64,000 bases of DNA from Prorocentrum cordatum (Eukaryota; Sar; Dinophyceae; Prorocentrales; Prorocentraceae). The stretch spans positions 116,105 through 180,104 of the forward strand of contig CAUYUJ010014356.1 of assembly GCA_963575745.1 (NCBI GenBank), given 5' to 3'. The notes under the pieces were generated by a model, which was not told the DNA's origin, made no database searches, and saw only the letters and a list, made by a program, of their open reading frames with translations. Of the stretch, positions 44,633 through 55,720 are shown in pieces. A program made the position numbers and the translations under genes. Every line of letters starts with the position of its first letter. Positions within the stretch are counted from its first letter, which is position 1.

Positions 44633-45915
44633 CCACTCGCCCGCCCCCCCACCCCCGGGGAGCCGTGCAACCTGGCGCGCGCGGGTGCACAGCCGAGGGG
44701 CGGCCACCGCCCCCAAGCGGCCCTCTGACTCTACACGACGAAGCCAGGACGACGACAACATCGGTTGAGGATACATCTCGGGCTTGAATTCACGAACGAG
44801 CGCTTCACGGAGGGGAAACACCGTGCACCCTGCGTGCGTCCTTCTTGGCCCCACGAGAACAGGGCGCAACACGTGTACCGTTCGTCGCCCCCGCCTTCAT
44901 CGCACCCCCAGTACTGGACGCTCGAAGATCGAGACTCTCTGAGATCCTGCGGCTCTGACGGATGTCTCGGGCACCGCGGCCTTCACAGAGCGCTCGGGCA
45001 CGCCCTGCAAGCTCTGGCTCGGATCTGTCCCCGTGCTGGCCCCGTCCGAGGGCCCGCAGACCCGAGGCAAGGCATGGTCGCTGGACAACTCGGCGGCGCG
45101 TCCGGCAGGGTAAGGCGGAGGCGGTGGGCCTCTTCGGAAGGCTCAGGAGGCCTGGGGCCCTCAGTGAAGCTGTCCCAACCTTCTCCGAAGCCCCACCTGT
45201 CTTTTTTTTTTGTCCCAACCCAGCAAGAAACCCATAAACCACAAGTCTCCAGGTGTCGGCGTGCCCAGGGCAGCCTTCGGCCAGTAGCAAAACGACGCCA
45301 AGCAAGGATGCGAGGGCTGCAGGTTCCTGCGCCCGATTCCCGGAGCCCCGCCGCCTTCTGAGAAAGGCTGCCCGCTCTCACTTCCTCTCTGCACGCCGCC
45401 GAGCTGGATATCTGTTTCATAACCACCCGTGGGTGCGCACTTCGATGTTCTTACAACAACTGGGGTTTTGTTCGTTGTTTTTTTTTCATGTCGACGTATT
45501 CTTTCCGTTTTGATGGCCGCTGCCTTTGCGTTTCGTAGAAGTTTGGGCCGCCGTTTTCTTTCAATATTGGGCTCCGTTTTTTCATTCGTTTTCGGTCACC
45601 ACGTTCCTTCCGTAAGTCCTGAACCAACTTGCGCCTTGCCGCGCAATTTTTTGTACTCGCAATCAATTGCCATTACTTGCTCAATACGTTTTCGGCAACC
45701 TGGGGGGGAGGGGGACGTGGCCCAGAAGGAAACCCAGACTTCACGCAAGTCGGGACTCACTTGCGCGCATTTCTGGCCCCGCGCTCCTGGAAAAGGGGGC
45801 GGAGGGGAGGAGGAGGGGAGAGAACTGCCATGCGAGCAGACGCAAATAGAAAACAACCTCTTTGCTGCCGCACCGGATCCAAACTCCACTTCGTGGAGGT
45901 CCTGGGTGCCCTCAG
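44633..45915. other. No gene recognised; M-like words
   Basis: GAGATCCTGCGGCTCTGACGG to about 44995 is the reverse of the block at 160-240. CCTTCTGAGAAAGGC with CACTTCCTCTC at 45353-45395 resembles a family M right end. Confidence 0.35.
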
Positions 45916-46264
45916 TTGAGCAGGGACCGACCGTCCCGGCATCCCTGTGGGCCTACTGGGACATGTTCTTAGAACCCAAACATGTTCTGAGAGCGGAAAC
46001 AATGTTCTTGGAGCATAACCCCGATGTGATAAAAAGAAGACAGTCCCAGCCAGGAATGTTCTAAGAACAGAAACGATGTTCTTAGAACCCAACAATGTTC
46101 TAAGAACAGAAACGATGTTCTTAGAACATGAACCCGATGTGATAAAAAGAAGACAGCCCCAGCCAAAAATGTTCTGAGCACGTGCCGTGGAAGCCACGTA
46201 AGGCTTCTGGAACACTGCTCGGTGGGCCCCATGCGCACGCCAGGACGACTCGCCACTGCTTTTG
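45916..46264 (+). mobile_element. Family K element, copy 2
   Basis: Begins TTGAGCAGGGACCGACCGTC and ends CGACTCGCCACTGCTTTTGA. Inside, AATGTTCTAAGAACAGAAAC and GATGTTCTTAGAAC alternate, together with GATGTGATAAAAAGAAGACA twice: an internal tandem repeat of about 110 bp. Confidence 0.7.
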
Positions 46265-46294
46265 ACAGAGCTCCGCGGCTGCCCCAGATGAGGA

Positions 46295-46435
46295 GGACGA
46301 GGAGGAGGGATGAGGGAGGAGGATGGAGGAGGAGGAGGAGGAGGAGGAGGAGGAGGAGGAGGGAGGAGGAGGAGGGAGGAGGAGAAGGAGGAGGAGGAGG
46401 AGGGAGGAGGAGGAGGAGGAGGGAGGAGGTCCCCG
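46295..46435. repeat. GAG trinucleotide tract
   Basis: GAG/GGGAGG run just right of the K element. Confidence 0.9.
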
Positions 46436-46579
46436 CAGGGCAAATGCCGTGCCAGGGAACTCGCCCGACGCCGGCGGAGCACGGCCCCGTGGGAGCTCGG
46501 CGCCCGCCGCGTGGCACGCGCCGGCACCCCCGGACCGCCGACGCAACGGAAGCCTTTCGGGTGGGGGTGCTGCCCAGTC

Positions 46580-46682
46580 TCAGGGCATGTCCCCCTATAG
46601 GCGGATGTTTTGGAGAAGAACAACTTGTCAAGAAATGCTTGCAAATAGTAAAAAAAAACTCCAGAAACAAATGCCCTGACTT
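46580..46682. mobile_element. Short family A-like element
   Basis: The left end TCAGGGCATGTCCCCCTATA and GGCGGATG follow family A. The right end is only ATGCCCTGAC, so most of the right half is missing. Confidence 0.45.
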
Positions 46683-46689
46683 TTTTGTA

Positions 46690-46810
46690 TAATACACACA
46701 CATATATATATATGTATGTATATATAGATAAATATGTGTCGTTTTTTTTTTTGTTTTTTTTCTCTCTCTCTCACTCTCTCTCTCTCTATTTATTTATATA
46801 TATATTCCAT
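46690..46810. repeat. AT and CT microsatellites
   Basis: ATATATATGTATG, then a T run, then CTCTCTCTC, then TATATATATA. Confidence 0.8.
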
Positions 46811-46938
46811 GTATCGGAAGTTGGGGGGCGAGTCCGACGTGAAACGGAGACCCCCCCTACCGGGAAATCGATGTCGGTTTCGGGTTCGTGTCGTGCGTGC
46901 CGTGCGCGCGTGCGGGCGAGGTGAAGCTGCGTGGGCGG

Positions 46939-47690
46939 GCAAAAGGAAATCCTCCTGTGGCTGGGCCGCGGTCGGACCAAATGTAACTCCTCTGGCGGCC
47001 GGTGCCGCGCGGTGTCCCGCCGGTGTCCCGCGGGTGTCCCGAAATCTTCCTGTGGCTGGGCCGCGGCCGGACCAAATGATGCGCCCGTCCGGCGGCCCGT
47101 GTCCCGTGGTGTCCCGTAGTGCCCCGTTGAGTGAGATCGATAGTGAGATCGATACTGAGATCGATGTGGTGCCCCGAGGTGTCCCTTGGTGCCCCGTGAT
47201 GTCCCGAGATCGATATTGAGATCCACAGGTGTCCCGTGGTGTCCCGTTAAATGAGCTCGATTGTGAGATCGATAGTGAGATCGATGTGGTGCACGATGTG
47301 TCCCGTGGTGTCCCGTGGTGTCCCGTGGTGTCCCAAAAAGTGAGATCGATAGTGAGATGGATACTGAGATTGACAGATGTCCCGTGGTGTCCCGTGGTGT
47401 CCCGTAGTGTCCCGTTGAGTGAGATCGATAGTGAGATCGATAGTGAGATCGATGTGGTGTCCCGTGGTGTCCCGTTGAATGAGATTGATAGTGAGATCGA
47501 TAGTGAGACCGATACTGAGATCGATAGGTGTTCCGCGGTGTCCCCTGGCGTTCCGTGGTGTCCCGTGATGTCCCGTTGACTGAGATCGATAGTGAGATCG
47601 ATAGTGAGATCGGCAAGTGCCCCGTGGTGTCCCGTGGTGTTCCGTGGAGTGAGATCCATAGTGAGATCGATCGAGTCAGATGTTGGTTCA
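46939..47690 (+). repeat. GTGTCCCGTG / AGTGAGATCGAT interleaved array
   Basis: Two copies of a 90-bp unit with TGTGGCTGGGCCGCGG and GGACCAAATG (46962 and 47053) lead into 7-8 copies of a compound unit. Each has 1-4 GTGTCCCGTG decamers followed by 2-3 AGTGAGATCGAT dodecamers. Every GATCGAT holds a GATC and an ATCGAT site. Confidence 0.85.
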
Positions 47691-47757
47691 ACCCCTCTTT
47701 TCCCCCCTCCAAAACCTCCTTATCACCCGAAGGGTGGTCGTATAGGTGTGTGTATGA

Positions 47758-47766
47758 ATTATATAT

Positions 47767-47800
<34 letters not shown>
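47758..47800. repeat. AT microsatellite
   Basis: An uninterrupted TA run. Confidence 0.85.
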
Positions 47801-47919
47801 CGCTCGTACCCAAGGGGCGCTCACGAAGTCCTCCAGAGTCGGGACTACGCGGGCGCGCCAGGTTAGGTCTCAATCACCCGCCGAATGCACAAGTAGTGGG
47901 GGCCATCGTAATATCATAG

Positions 47920-47940
47920 AGTGTGTGTATATATACATAC

Positions 47941-47992
<52 letters not shown>
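47920..47992. repeat. GTAT/AT microsatellite
   Basis: GTGTATATATACATAC then TA repeats. Confidence 0.85.
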
Positions 47993-47993
<1 letters not shown>

Positions 47994-48136
47994 TCGACCT
48001 GCTCCCAGTCTTCATGGAGGCCCCCGAAGCCGTCCACGAAGACGGCCCCCAGGCACGCGCGCCCCTCGGGCCCGGAGGCCCGGCCCCCCCCCCGGGGGAG
48101 GGCGCGGCGCGCTGGGGCCGCAGACCCCCGCACATG

Positions 48137-48339
48137 TCGGGCCGGGCGAAAGGGGGGGATCGATAGCAAGGGGGGGGGGGCTTGAGAATCAGCTCACGTA
48201 GCCGATTTTCCTGGCGCCTCCCGGCGCCGGAGGCGCCAGTGTATCGAGGACTCGGCCCCTCGGTGGGGGCCGAAACCAGCTGCAGGCAGCAAATTTCGTA
48301 ACCCCCCCTTTCCCAATCCCCCCCTTTCGTCCGGCCCGA
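48137..48339. mobile_element. Family F element, copy 2
   Basis: The ends are TCGGGCCGGGCGAAAGGGGG and CCCCCCTTTCGTCCGGCCCGA, with the same internal GGCGCCTCCCGGCGCCGGAG hairpin as 12995-13188. The flanking ACATG (48132-48136 and 48340-48344) suggests a 5-bp duplication. Confidence 0.8.
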
Positions 48340-48419
48340 ACATGGCAGCGCACCGGAGTCCACGGGAAAGCCCGCGGCCGCGCTCAGCAGCCAGCCCGGA
48401 CCGCAAGGAGCTCGTGGGC

Positions 48420-48572
48420 CGAAAATAAAAGATACCCCAAAAGTACCCCACCGAGGTCAACAAATCTTCCAAAAACAGTCCCCAGACTATGTTTGGACTA
48501 TGTATGAACTATATTTGGTGTATTTTTCATTCCTCGTCGAAAATCCCCCTGTAGAGGGACAGGCCCGACTGA
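48420..48572. mobile_element. Family A element, left end missing
   Basis: The body (ACAGTCCCCAGACTATGTTT, TTCCTCGTCGAAAATCC) and the right end GAGGGACAGGCCCGACT are present. Confidence 0.65.
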
Positions 48573-49885
48573 ATGCCAGGCCCACGACCTGGACCGCAAA
48601 GCTCCTCGCGGCCCACGGGGAACTCCACGGGGGGGCCCAGGCCCACGGCCCTTAAGCCAAGCCCGGAAGCTCGTGATCCGAGGCCTTCCCACGGGCCAGG
48701 CGCGTCTGCCCTGCCCACCCAGCGTGGCGGCGCGCGCACAAAGGGGGGGGGTACGGGGAGAGAGGGGGGGCTTCTTGGAAGGAGGCTGCCTCTCAGAAGG
48801 CGCCGGCCAAACATCGGTTGATGTTCCTCGGAGGCAGCCTTCTTCCGCGACGCCTCCTCCCCTCTCCCCCACACCCCCGCGTCTGACATGGGGGCAGCGG
48901 GTCCTGGACCCTGGGGTCTTCCCCCTGGAGGAGGTCTTCATCCCGAGTCCTGCTCTGACGTCTCCGGGGGCCGCGGAGGGCTCCGAGAGCCCGAGGAAAC
49001 CTCGGGACCCAGTTCCCTCAGGACCCGTTTCCCCCGAGACGACCTGAGCACGCCAACCATGCCGTGTCCTTGGACGCCCAGGGTGGGTACGGAAGACGTG
49101 GGCACGATGCCCAACAACAAACGTGCTGTCCCAAACCGATAGCTTCCGCTGTTGGGCAGGCGGTCCTCTGTCTCAAATGGACCAGGCCCGCAGCGACACC
49201 GACAGCGAATCCTGCTCAAAATGGACATGGAACTCTGTCGGTCTTTGTACCCCTTATCTCCGTACGTACCCATGTCGATCGCCCCGAAGGTCCACCCAAA
49301 TACTCAGGATGAAAAGCGGGCCTGAGGAGCAACGATAGGGGGGTACTGGCATAGGGGGGGAAACATTGCATCGCCGATAGATCGGCGATAGACTTCCGAT
49401 AGTGAACCCGCACCTTCCTGGGCAAGTTGGGACCCTCGGGCACCTATCGGCGATCCAATGGCGATTTGGGGTCAATGCATCCCCCCTATGCCATGTAAGC
49501 CCCGTGGGGGCTCTGCATCTTTGCGGTGAACATGGGGGCGCTGGCAGTCCGGGCGAGGCAGCCTGGAGGCCGATTTTTGGCGAACTTTCGCGGCGGCCGG
49601 GAGGATGGCCGAGGTGCGGGGCTGGGAGGATGGCCGAGGTTTGGGGCCGGGAGGGTGGCCGAGGTGACGGGAGGATCAGCCGCCCAGGGGCAGGTGTCTC
49701 CGACGGCGGGAAGTTTATTTTATATCGTCCTTCGCTCGCTGATCTAACCTGTGCAACTCCCCCTCTGTCGTTGCACCCGAGGGCCGCGTGGCCGCCGCCG
49801 CCGGCGCCGCCGCCTCGCCGAGGCGGTGAGGGGGCCCGCCGCGCCCCCGCGGTGCAGCGCCGATCCCACGGGCGCGCCCCGCAAC
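48573..49885. other. No gene; M-like element at 48760-48880
   Basis: GGCTTCTTGGAAGGAGGCTG and CCTCTCAGAAGGCGCCGGCC match the M-like element at 15505. Short GATCGGCGATAGAC repeats lie at 49365-49400 and GGGAGGATGGCCGAGG repeats at 49600-49665. Confidence 0.4.
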
Positions 49886-49889
49886 GCCG

Positions 49890-49938
49890 CAGGAGGAGGA
49901 GGAGGGGGAGACAGGAGGGAGGATGGAGGAGGGAGGAG

Positions 49939-49973
<35 letters not shown>

Positions 49974-50100
49974 GGAACAGGAAGGAGGAGGAGGAGGGAG
50001 GAGGAGGAGGGGAGATGAAGGAGAGGAGGAGAGAGAATGAGGATGAGGATGAGGATGGGAGGAGGAGAGGAGGAGAGGAGGAGGAGGATGAGGAGGAGGG
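49890..50100. repeat. GAG tract with GAT patch
   Basis: GAG/GGA run; GAGGATGAGGATGAGGATG at 50034-50055. Confidence 0.9.
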
Positions 50101-50174
50101 GCATCGCGCCACAGGGGCTCCTGGTCCGCGTGGGCATCGCGCCACTCGGCGTGCAGCGTCTCAAAGGGCTCCTC

Positions 50175-50265
50175 CCTCCTCCTCCTCCTCCTCCTCCTCC
50201 TCCTCCTCCTCTTCTGCTCCTCCTCCTCCTCCTCCCTGCTCCTCCTCATCCTCCCCTCCCTCCGC
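50175..50265. repeat. CTC trinucleotide tract
   Basis: A CTC/TCC run 75 bp after a GAG tract, so the pair could form a large imperfect hairpin. Confidence 0.9.
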
Positions 50266-51095
50266 CGAGGAGGGTGGCTCCGAGGAGCCCCAAGATGCGA
50301 GGCCGGTGGGAAGCCCCAGAAGCCTCATACGAGCACAAGCATGGAGTCTGCCTTACACCTCCCCAGCTTTTGGAGCCAAGATGGCTCCTCGCAGGCCAAC
50401 GAGAAAACCAGGGACCCATGACGCCGCGATAAGTCTCCAAGACGGCGTCCGATGGCCGCAGAGGCGACCAACATAGTTCACAATGCTCCCAAGAGTCCCA
50501 AGAGGCTCCCGAAGACGGCCCGAGAAGTCCTCATGAGGCTGGTAATGCAAGCTTAGAGGCCCCAAAAACGGCCCGAGCTGCTCTCATAGAGCCTCGGACC
50601 GCAGTGCAAAACTGCTTTAGGCTGGCAAGACCATCTGGCATCTCCCATTTCTCTAAAACTGTCTCAGACTGCCAGAACAGTGACGTCATCTCCCACTGAT
50701 CAGCCACATCGGCGCTTCAGAACGGGCAGGGGTCGGCGCTCAGACGCTGGAGACGCATTCGATTCACAAGCTCGCGTTGCCCACGAGCGTCCAGAGCACA
50801 CGTCATGCTGCACTGCAGTGGTATTGCGACGCGGGTGGTACCAGTTGTGCGAGGAGTGCGCAGTGGCGACGCGCCACACCGAGAGCGATGGACGCACGGA
50901 GAAGACGTGAGCGAGCAGCGTGCAAAGGGGTGCGCCTTCGTGGAGGAGCCCGGCTCCTCGAGGGCGTGGTGCCAGCTCCCGGGCTCGACGGTGTACCCCT
51001 GCCGCATACTGTCTCGTGCGCGCGTCCTCGTGAGCATGGCGTTCACACCGCTCCCCTGCTCGCTCACCGCGCAATAACGACAGCTGGCCCAAGTC
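50266..51095. other. No gene recognised; degraded CAAGAGG-type words
   Basis: AGCCCCAAGATGCG, GGAGCCAAGATGGCTCC and CCAAGAGGCTCCC at 50285-50515 are diluted array words. GC-rich frames at 50700-51090 lack a domain. Confidence 0.35.
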
Positions 51096-51225
51096 TTAAG
51101 TCGGGCCTGATCCAAAAATAGTCTGGGGACTATTTTGTGAGTATTGTTTGACCTTTTCGGGGTATGTTTGGGGTATGTTCTATTTGTCGTCGAAAATCCT
51201 CCTGTAGGGGGACAGGCCCGACTTA
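51096..51225. mobile_element. Family A MITE, internally shortened
   Basis: Ends TTAAGTCGGGCCTGATCC and GGGGGACAGGCCCGACTTAA. The flanks CCCAAGTC (51088-51095) and CCCAAGCC (51226-51233) match at 7 of 8 positions. Confidence 0.85.
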
Positions 51226-51790
51226 ACCCAAGCCATATCCACTGTGTCTTGTGAGGTGGATGGCAGATGCGTCTGCATCAGTGAGCCTCACACAGATGTG
51301 TATACTACGTTGCAGGAAACTGCACTGCGCTTGTTACGTTCTGCTGTCTGAGAGTATCTGACACGCTGGTCCATGCTGAACTTTACCGCACTCTACTTGA
51401 TTGGCTACTGTCCTGCGCGCCCCTGTTCTACATTTACCCAGGGTAGACCCACCATGAACGATTCTGTAAATCACTCCGCTCGGTTCCACTCTTTCTCGCG
51501 CTGGACCTCTCTCGTCCAATGCATTCGACTGTGTTATGCTCCGCGCATCTGTATGCTAGCGCTCTCGTAACTATGCCACCCCTAACACGTGCGCCATGCA
51601 ATCGCAATCCGCAGCCGTACTCCGAGAGCGCGCGTCGGAATGTTGCTCGCCCTGCAGAGTAGAGGTGCCTAGCTTGCGCTCCAGGACTCACCGCGGCTGC
51701 ATCTGGGGATCCTCGCTCGGGCTGCCCTCCGGGGGCGTTCTGCCCTGCGGCCGCGCTAAGGTGTGCGGGGCGCGCAAGATGGGGTAAGAC
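51226..51790. other. No gene recognised
   Basis: Ordinary composition; short open frames on both strands without domains. Confidence 0.35.
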
Positions 51791-51950
51791 TTGCGTCGGG
51801 CATGTCCTCCTACAGGCGGATTTTGCAGGACAAGTGCAGTATAGTCAAACATTGACGGCTATGGTCAAGAATAAAAGGGAAAATCGTCCCCAGACTAATT
51901 TTTGACCAGTGTTGAAGATTTCTCCTGTGGAGGGACATGTCCGACTGCAG
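51791..51950. mobile_element. Family A MITE
   Basis: Left GTCGGGCATGTCCTCCTACA, right GGAGGGACATGTCCGACTGC. The body has ATAGTCAAACATTGA and ATCGTCCCCAGACTA. No clear target duplication. Confidence 0.8.
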
Positions 51951-52044
51951 CTGCGAGGGGAAGGGCCCAGCCTCGTCAATGGCATCCAGCTTGCCAGGTG
52001 CTTTCCTGCGGGGCGGCACGCAGAGAGGCAGGCCGGCAGGTAGA

Positions 52045-52188
52045 CGAGCGCGTTCCACTACTCGCAGAGTAACTACTCGCAAGTGGCCTGGATCCGCCGC
52101 GGGGGACTCACGATACCTTACATCGGTGCAGGCATGTGCTTCTCAGACGTTTGCGAGTAGGCACTTCGCGAGTAGCAGAACGCGCTCG
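52045..52188. mobile_element. Family P element, copy 2
   Basis: GAGCGCGTTCCACTACTCGC then AGAGTAACTACTCGCAA is inverted as TTTGCGAGTAGGCACTTCGC then GAGTAGCAGAACGCGCTC: TIRs of about 35 bp made of TACTCGC words. Confidence 0.8.
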
Positions 52189-52392
52189 GTGAGCACGGGA
52201 CGTGCAGCAACGGTCACGGAACGGTCCCAGGACAGACACGCCGGCACGAGCGTGAGAAAAGTCCCCTGTGGAACCCGTTCCTGGACCCGGGGGCCTTTCG
52301 CCAGGATGGAGGCCCGGGAGCCCCCAGAAACGGAGATGAACCTCCTTGGCCCTTGTCCACCAGAGCCCCATGTCTTCTTCACTGCAGGAGAG

Positions 52393-52612
52393 CCCAGGAA
52401 CGAATCGAAAAGTAGGATCGGCGATCGAAATGAATCGGATCGGCGGAAATCGGTAACCGAATCGGGAAACGTCGAATCGGTAGACGTCGGCAGGCTGGTA
52501 GGCCTCGATTGAGAAATCGGATCCTAAATCGGAATCCGAAGTCGAATCGAATCGGAATCGGAATGAATCAAAATCGAATCGAATCGAATCGGAGGAATCG
52601 AACTGAGCCCTG
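52393..52612 (+). repeat. Family S GAATCG-rich repeat, copy 1
   Basis: GATCGGCGATCGAAATGAATC, then dense GAATCG hexamers, ending TCGGAGGAATCGAACTGAG. A collinear copy is at 56776. Confidence 0.75.
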
Positions 52613-52716
52613 TCACTGTGACACACGGGCACGGGCCAGACCCGCGCAAAATGCCGCGTACATCAGAGGGTCCGCCGTGCGGGAGGTGCTTCCCCGAGCT
52701 CGGCTTTGCCTCACTC

Positions 52717-52843
52717 GCCATCGCTCGGACGTCCACTCCCCGTGCACTTCTCGGTGTCGTGCGCGTGCTCTTTTCCGCTCGAGGATCCAGGATGCTCCTC
52801 GATGATCCTGGACGAGCACGAGTGCACACGTCCGAGCGATGCC
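52717..52843. mobile_element. Family C element, copy 3
   Basis: GCCATCGCTCGGACGTCCAC at the left and GTGCACACGTCCGAGCGATG at the right. A family D copy starts about 60 bp to the right. Confidence 0.75.
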
Positions 52844-52904
52844 AGGCCAAGGGTTCCCTCCTTGTCCTGTCGAAGAGACGGGTGGATGCGAGGCCCCAGC
52901 TCCG

Positions 52905-53065
52905 ACGCCGGGAGAGCTTGGAGGCCCGTGCAGATCTCTCGGAGCGACGCCAGACCCCCCTCTCTGGCGCGCGGAACGCGCCCAGTGCGGCTCCGGAGGC
53001 GCCGCCCTAGGGGCCCCAGCGCCGATCCGAGAGATCTGTGGGGACCTCCGAGTTGTCATGTTCAT
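52905..53065. mobile_element. Family D element
   Basis: AGATCTCTCGGAGCGACGCC is mirrored by GGCGCCGATCCGAGAGATCT-like sequence; the centre has GGCGCGCGGAACGCGCCC. Confidence 0.7.
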
Positions 53066-53289
53066 GTCGTTGCTTCTTCCCCTAGCTCCGACGCGTGGAT
53101 CATCGGATTCCTTGGTGTTGGCTTCCTGCGTTGGCGGCCCCAGGCGACGCTCGGGCTTCTGGGTCTGGTCCCTTGCGCTGGCGGCGCCCGGCGTTTTGCC
53201 TGGCCTCCGACTGTCACTTCGGGTTCGCTGATTTGGTGCCTTGTTACCTTCCTCGGCCGGATCGATGCCTCGCAATTCAAGGCAGAACC

Positions 53290-53685
53290 GAGAAATGACC
53301 ACAACGATGCCGAGCAAGATAGCGCAATGCCAAGCAATGCCTCGGAACGCCTGGCAATGCACAGTAACGCAAGTCAATGCCTGGGAATGCCGCGCAGTGC
53401 CATGCAATGCCGCAGTGCCAAGCAAGGAGTCCAAGCAATGATATCAGACGATGCCAAGCAACACTACGAAATGCCAGGTAGGGCAAAGCCAATTCCAAAC
53501 AATGTCTAACAAAGACCATCAATGCCAAGCAACGCCACGTAGTGCCAAATTCTGGAAAGAAATAACAAACACTGCCAAGCAAGGTAACGAAATGCCAAGC
53601 AGCACCATGCAATGCAAGGCAATGCAAATCGATGACCACGACAGCCAAGCAATGCCACGAGATGCCAGAACAATGCGAAGCCCAC
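53290..53685 (+). repeat. AATGCCAAGC degenerate decamer array
   Basis: About 25 recognisable copies of AATGCCAAGC, AATGCCACG or AATGCCATGC at near-10-bp spacing, with loss of register. The minus strand is open throughout and reads Trp/His/Cys-rich, which reflects the decamer. Confidence 0.8.
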
Positions 53686-54691
53686 ATGGACCCTGACCGA
53701 AAACTTCCACAACGCCCGCTCTACGCGGCACCCTATCCTGCAACTCAGTTCTGCTGCCTCCACTCATCTGCCCTATGGGAAGCGGGGGTAGAAAAGCGCG
53801 GGAAGGGGAAACTCAATATAGGGACAAACTGTTTTACCGTTTGCGACCCTGTCAGACCTATCCACCAAGCTCCCCGACAGTAACCACTATGATACGAAGA
53901 ACCGCAGACAAGGAGCGAGGCCTCTTGGTCGTTGAAGCGGCCGAGAAATACTGCTCTACGGTGCCTGGGAAACTCCATCTATGAGACAAACGATGACCTA
54001 TTTCATCATTCGAGTCTACAATGTCAACAATTCTTCTGAGCATGTGGGCGAGATAACGCGAAGGAGCTCGCAATGGCTGGCAGCGAGTAAGGGGCAACGC
54101 TTTGAACACCCCTGGGTACGATTGGCGTTGGGTCCAAACTCGGTAATGGTTTCGTTCACCCGAGCTACCGCGACAGATCCCAAGGTTCCCAAAGGCTCGA
54201 TCCATCTGAGGGATCCCTGATAACTAGACTGACCGTCGGACAACGATCCCACTGACACTCATGCCTGAATCAAGGCTGTGCGCAGTCTGGGCCTGGCGGC
54301 CACATGAGGATACGGCTTGGAGCTGCCGCTCGCGAGCGCCAGCGTGGTGTTGAGCTTGTCACTCTCCTCCACTGCCCAGCTTCGAGTCGGCAGGCAAATT
54401 TGACAGATGGGCCCGACATTCAGATCGGCCCGTCGATGAACAAGCGCCAGGCGTACACGTGGTAAGATCGTGGGCTTCAGACCGCCTGCCGCAGCTCCTC
54501 AACAACAAAACGGACTGAACGGCCGCAACTTCATCTCAGGATACTTACTCTGACAGCATGACCCCCCATTGGATTCCCCAGAACCATCAAGAAATAATTC
54601 TCATCGCCGTCCTTATGACTACGCGAACGCTTTCTTATTCGGCGTTCCGGCATTTGGCGGAAGGGGGGGAGCCGGGGGAAGGTATGGCCCC
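53686..54691. other. No gene recognised
   Basis: Ordinary composition, no repeats of note, no domain in open frames. Confidence 0.35.
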
Positions 54692-54850
54692 GGACCATTG
54701 CCTAGTGCGCCTGTTTGGAATAGTGCGTCCTGTGGGGGAGACCCCACCTGCTCGAAGCGGGCGCCAAGTACAGCCAAGACCTATTTACTGCACGCGGGGG
54801 GGGGCGACAGCCTGCGCCGATCGGCAAAACAATGAATAAGAGAAACGATC
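54692..54850 (+). repeat. Family Q dispersed repeat, copy 2
   Basis: Collinear with 27884-28061: GTGCGTCCTGTGGGGGAGAC, CACCTGCTCGAAGCGGGCGC, GCGCCGATCGGCAAAACAAT. Confidence 0.55.
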
Positions 54851-54909
54851 ACTTCACGGAGAATCTCTTTCTGTCTGGGGATCTGCCGGTCCTTGCCGAC
54901 GCTTACACG

Positions 54910-55025
54910 TAGGTCGCACACGTCCTTCTACAGGCGGATTTTAGAAGAAAGATAAAGAATAGTCAAGAATACCCAATATTCGAGCGTAGTACAACAAATC
55001 GTCCCCTGAATATGTCGTGCCCTGC
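54910..55025. mobile_element. Family A element, right end missing
   Basis: Left end GTAGGTCGCACACGTCCTTC then TACAGGCGGATTTT; body AATCGTCCCCTGAAT; no right TIR. Confidence 0.55.
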
Positions 55026-55047
55026 GGATGGACGCCTCGGGTTCAGC

Positions 55048-55140
55048 TCAGGTCGGGCATGTCCCCCTGCAGGCAGATTTTGGCAGAAAACTCAAAAATA
55101 GCTTAACATCCTCAAACATTGAGGGACAGGCCCGACTTAA
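55048..55140. mobile_element. Family A MITE, shortest copy
   Basis: Ends TCAGGTCGGGCATGTCCCCC and GAGGGACAGGCCCGACTTAA around only about 50 bp. Flanks GGTTCAGC and GGTCAAGC match at 6 of 8 positions. Confidence 0.8.
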
Positions 55141-55214
55141 GGTCAAGCAGGGACGCATCGGCAAGGGAGCGAGCCCCCACCCCCGCTCAAGACCGTCTCA
55201 CGACCCAGGCCAGC

Positions 55215-55355
55215 CAGGTGTCCTCCTCCTCCTCCTCCACCTTCCCCTCTTCCCCCTCCTCCTCCTCCTCCTCCTCCTCCTCCTCCTCCCCCTCCTCCCC
55301 CTACTCCTCCTCCTCCTCCTCCCCCTCCTCCCCCTCCTTCTCCTCCTCATCCTCC
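55215..55355. repeat. CTC trinucleotide tract
   Basis: CTC/TCC run with CCCTCCTCCCC interruptions. Confidence 0.9.
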
Positions 55356-55720
55356 AGGGGCTTCAGAGGGCCGCCACCGAGGATGCAGAGGAAGCGGGGT
55401 GGGGGGGCGCCATACTCAGGAGGGCGCTCCCCCTCGAGTCTGTCTCGCGCTTCCCTTGCACGCGGGCGCCCGAGCCATCCTCTCGACTTCCAGATAGCCG
55501 CCCCGGATTCGAACACGGAGGTGGAGAGGGACTCCCTCTCGAGACTTCCCTGCGTTTCAATCACAAACAAAGAAGCGCCCGAGACAGCCTCTCGGTTTGC
55601 TCAGGGACCGTGTGCAGCTTGAGAGTTCCTCTGGGTTGAGGCCCCCAGGTGTCAACAACCCTATGTGCTTTCTGGTTATCCAATGCCCGCTTCGGACTCG
55701 AACATAGAAGTGAGCCCTAG

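Noticed and set aside
46939-47690. CRISPR array
   Set aside because: Words of 10-12 bp without unique spacers, in a eukaryote-like context.
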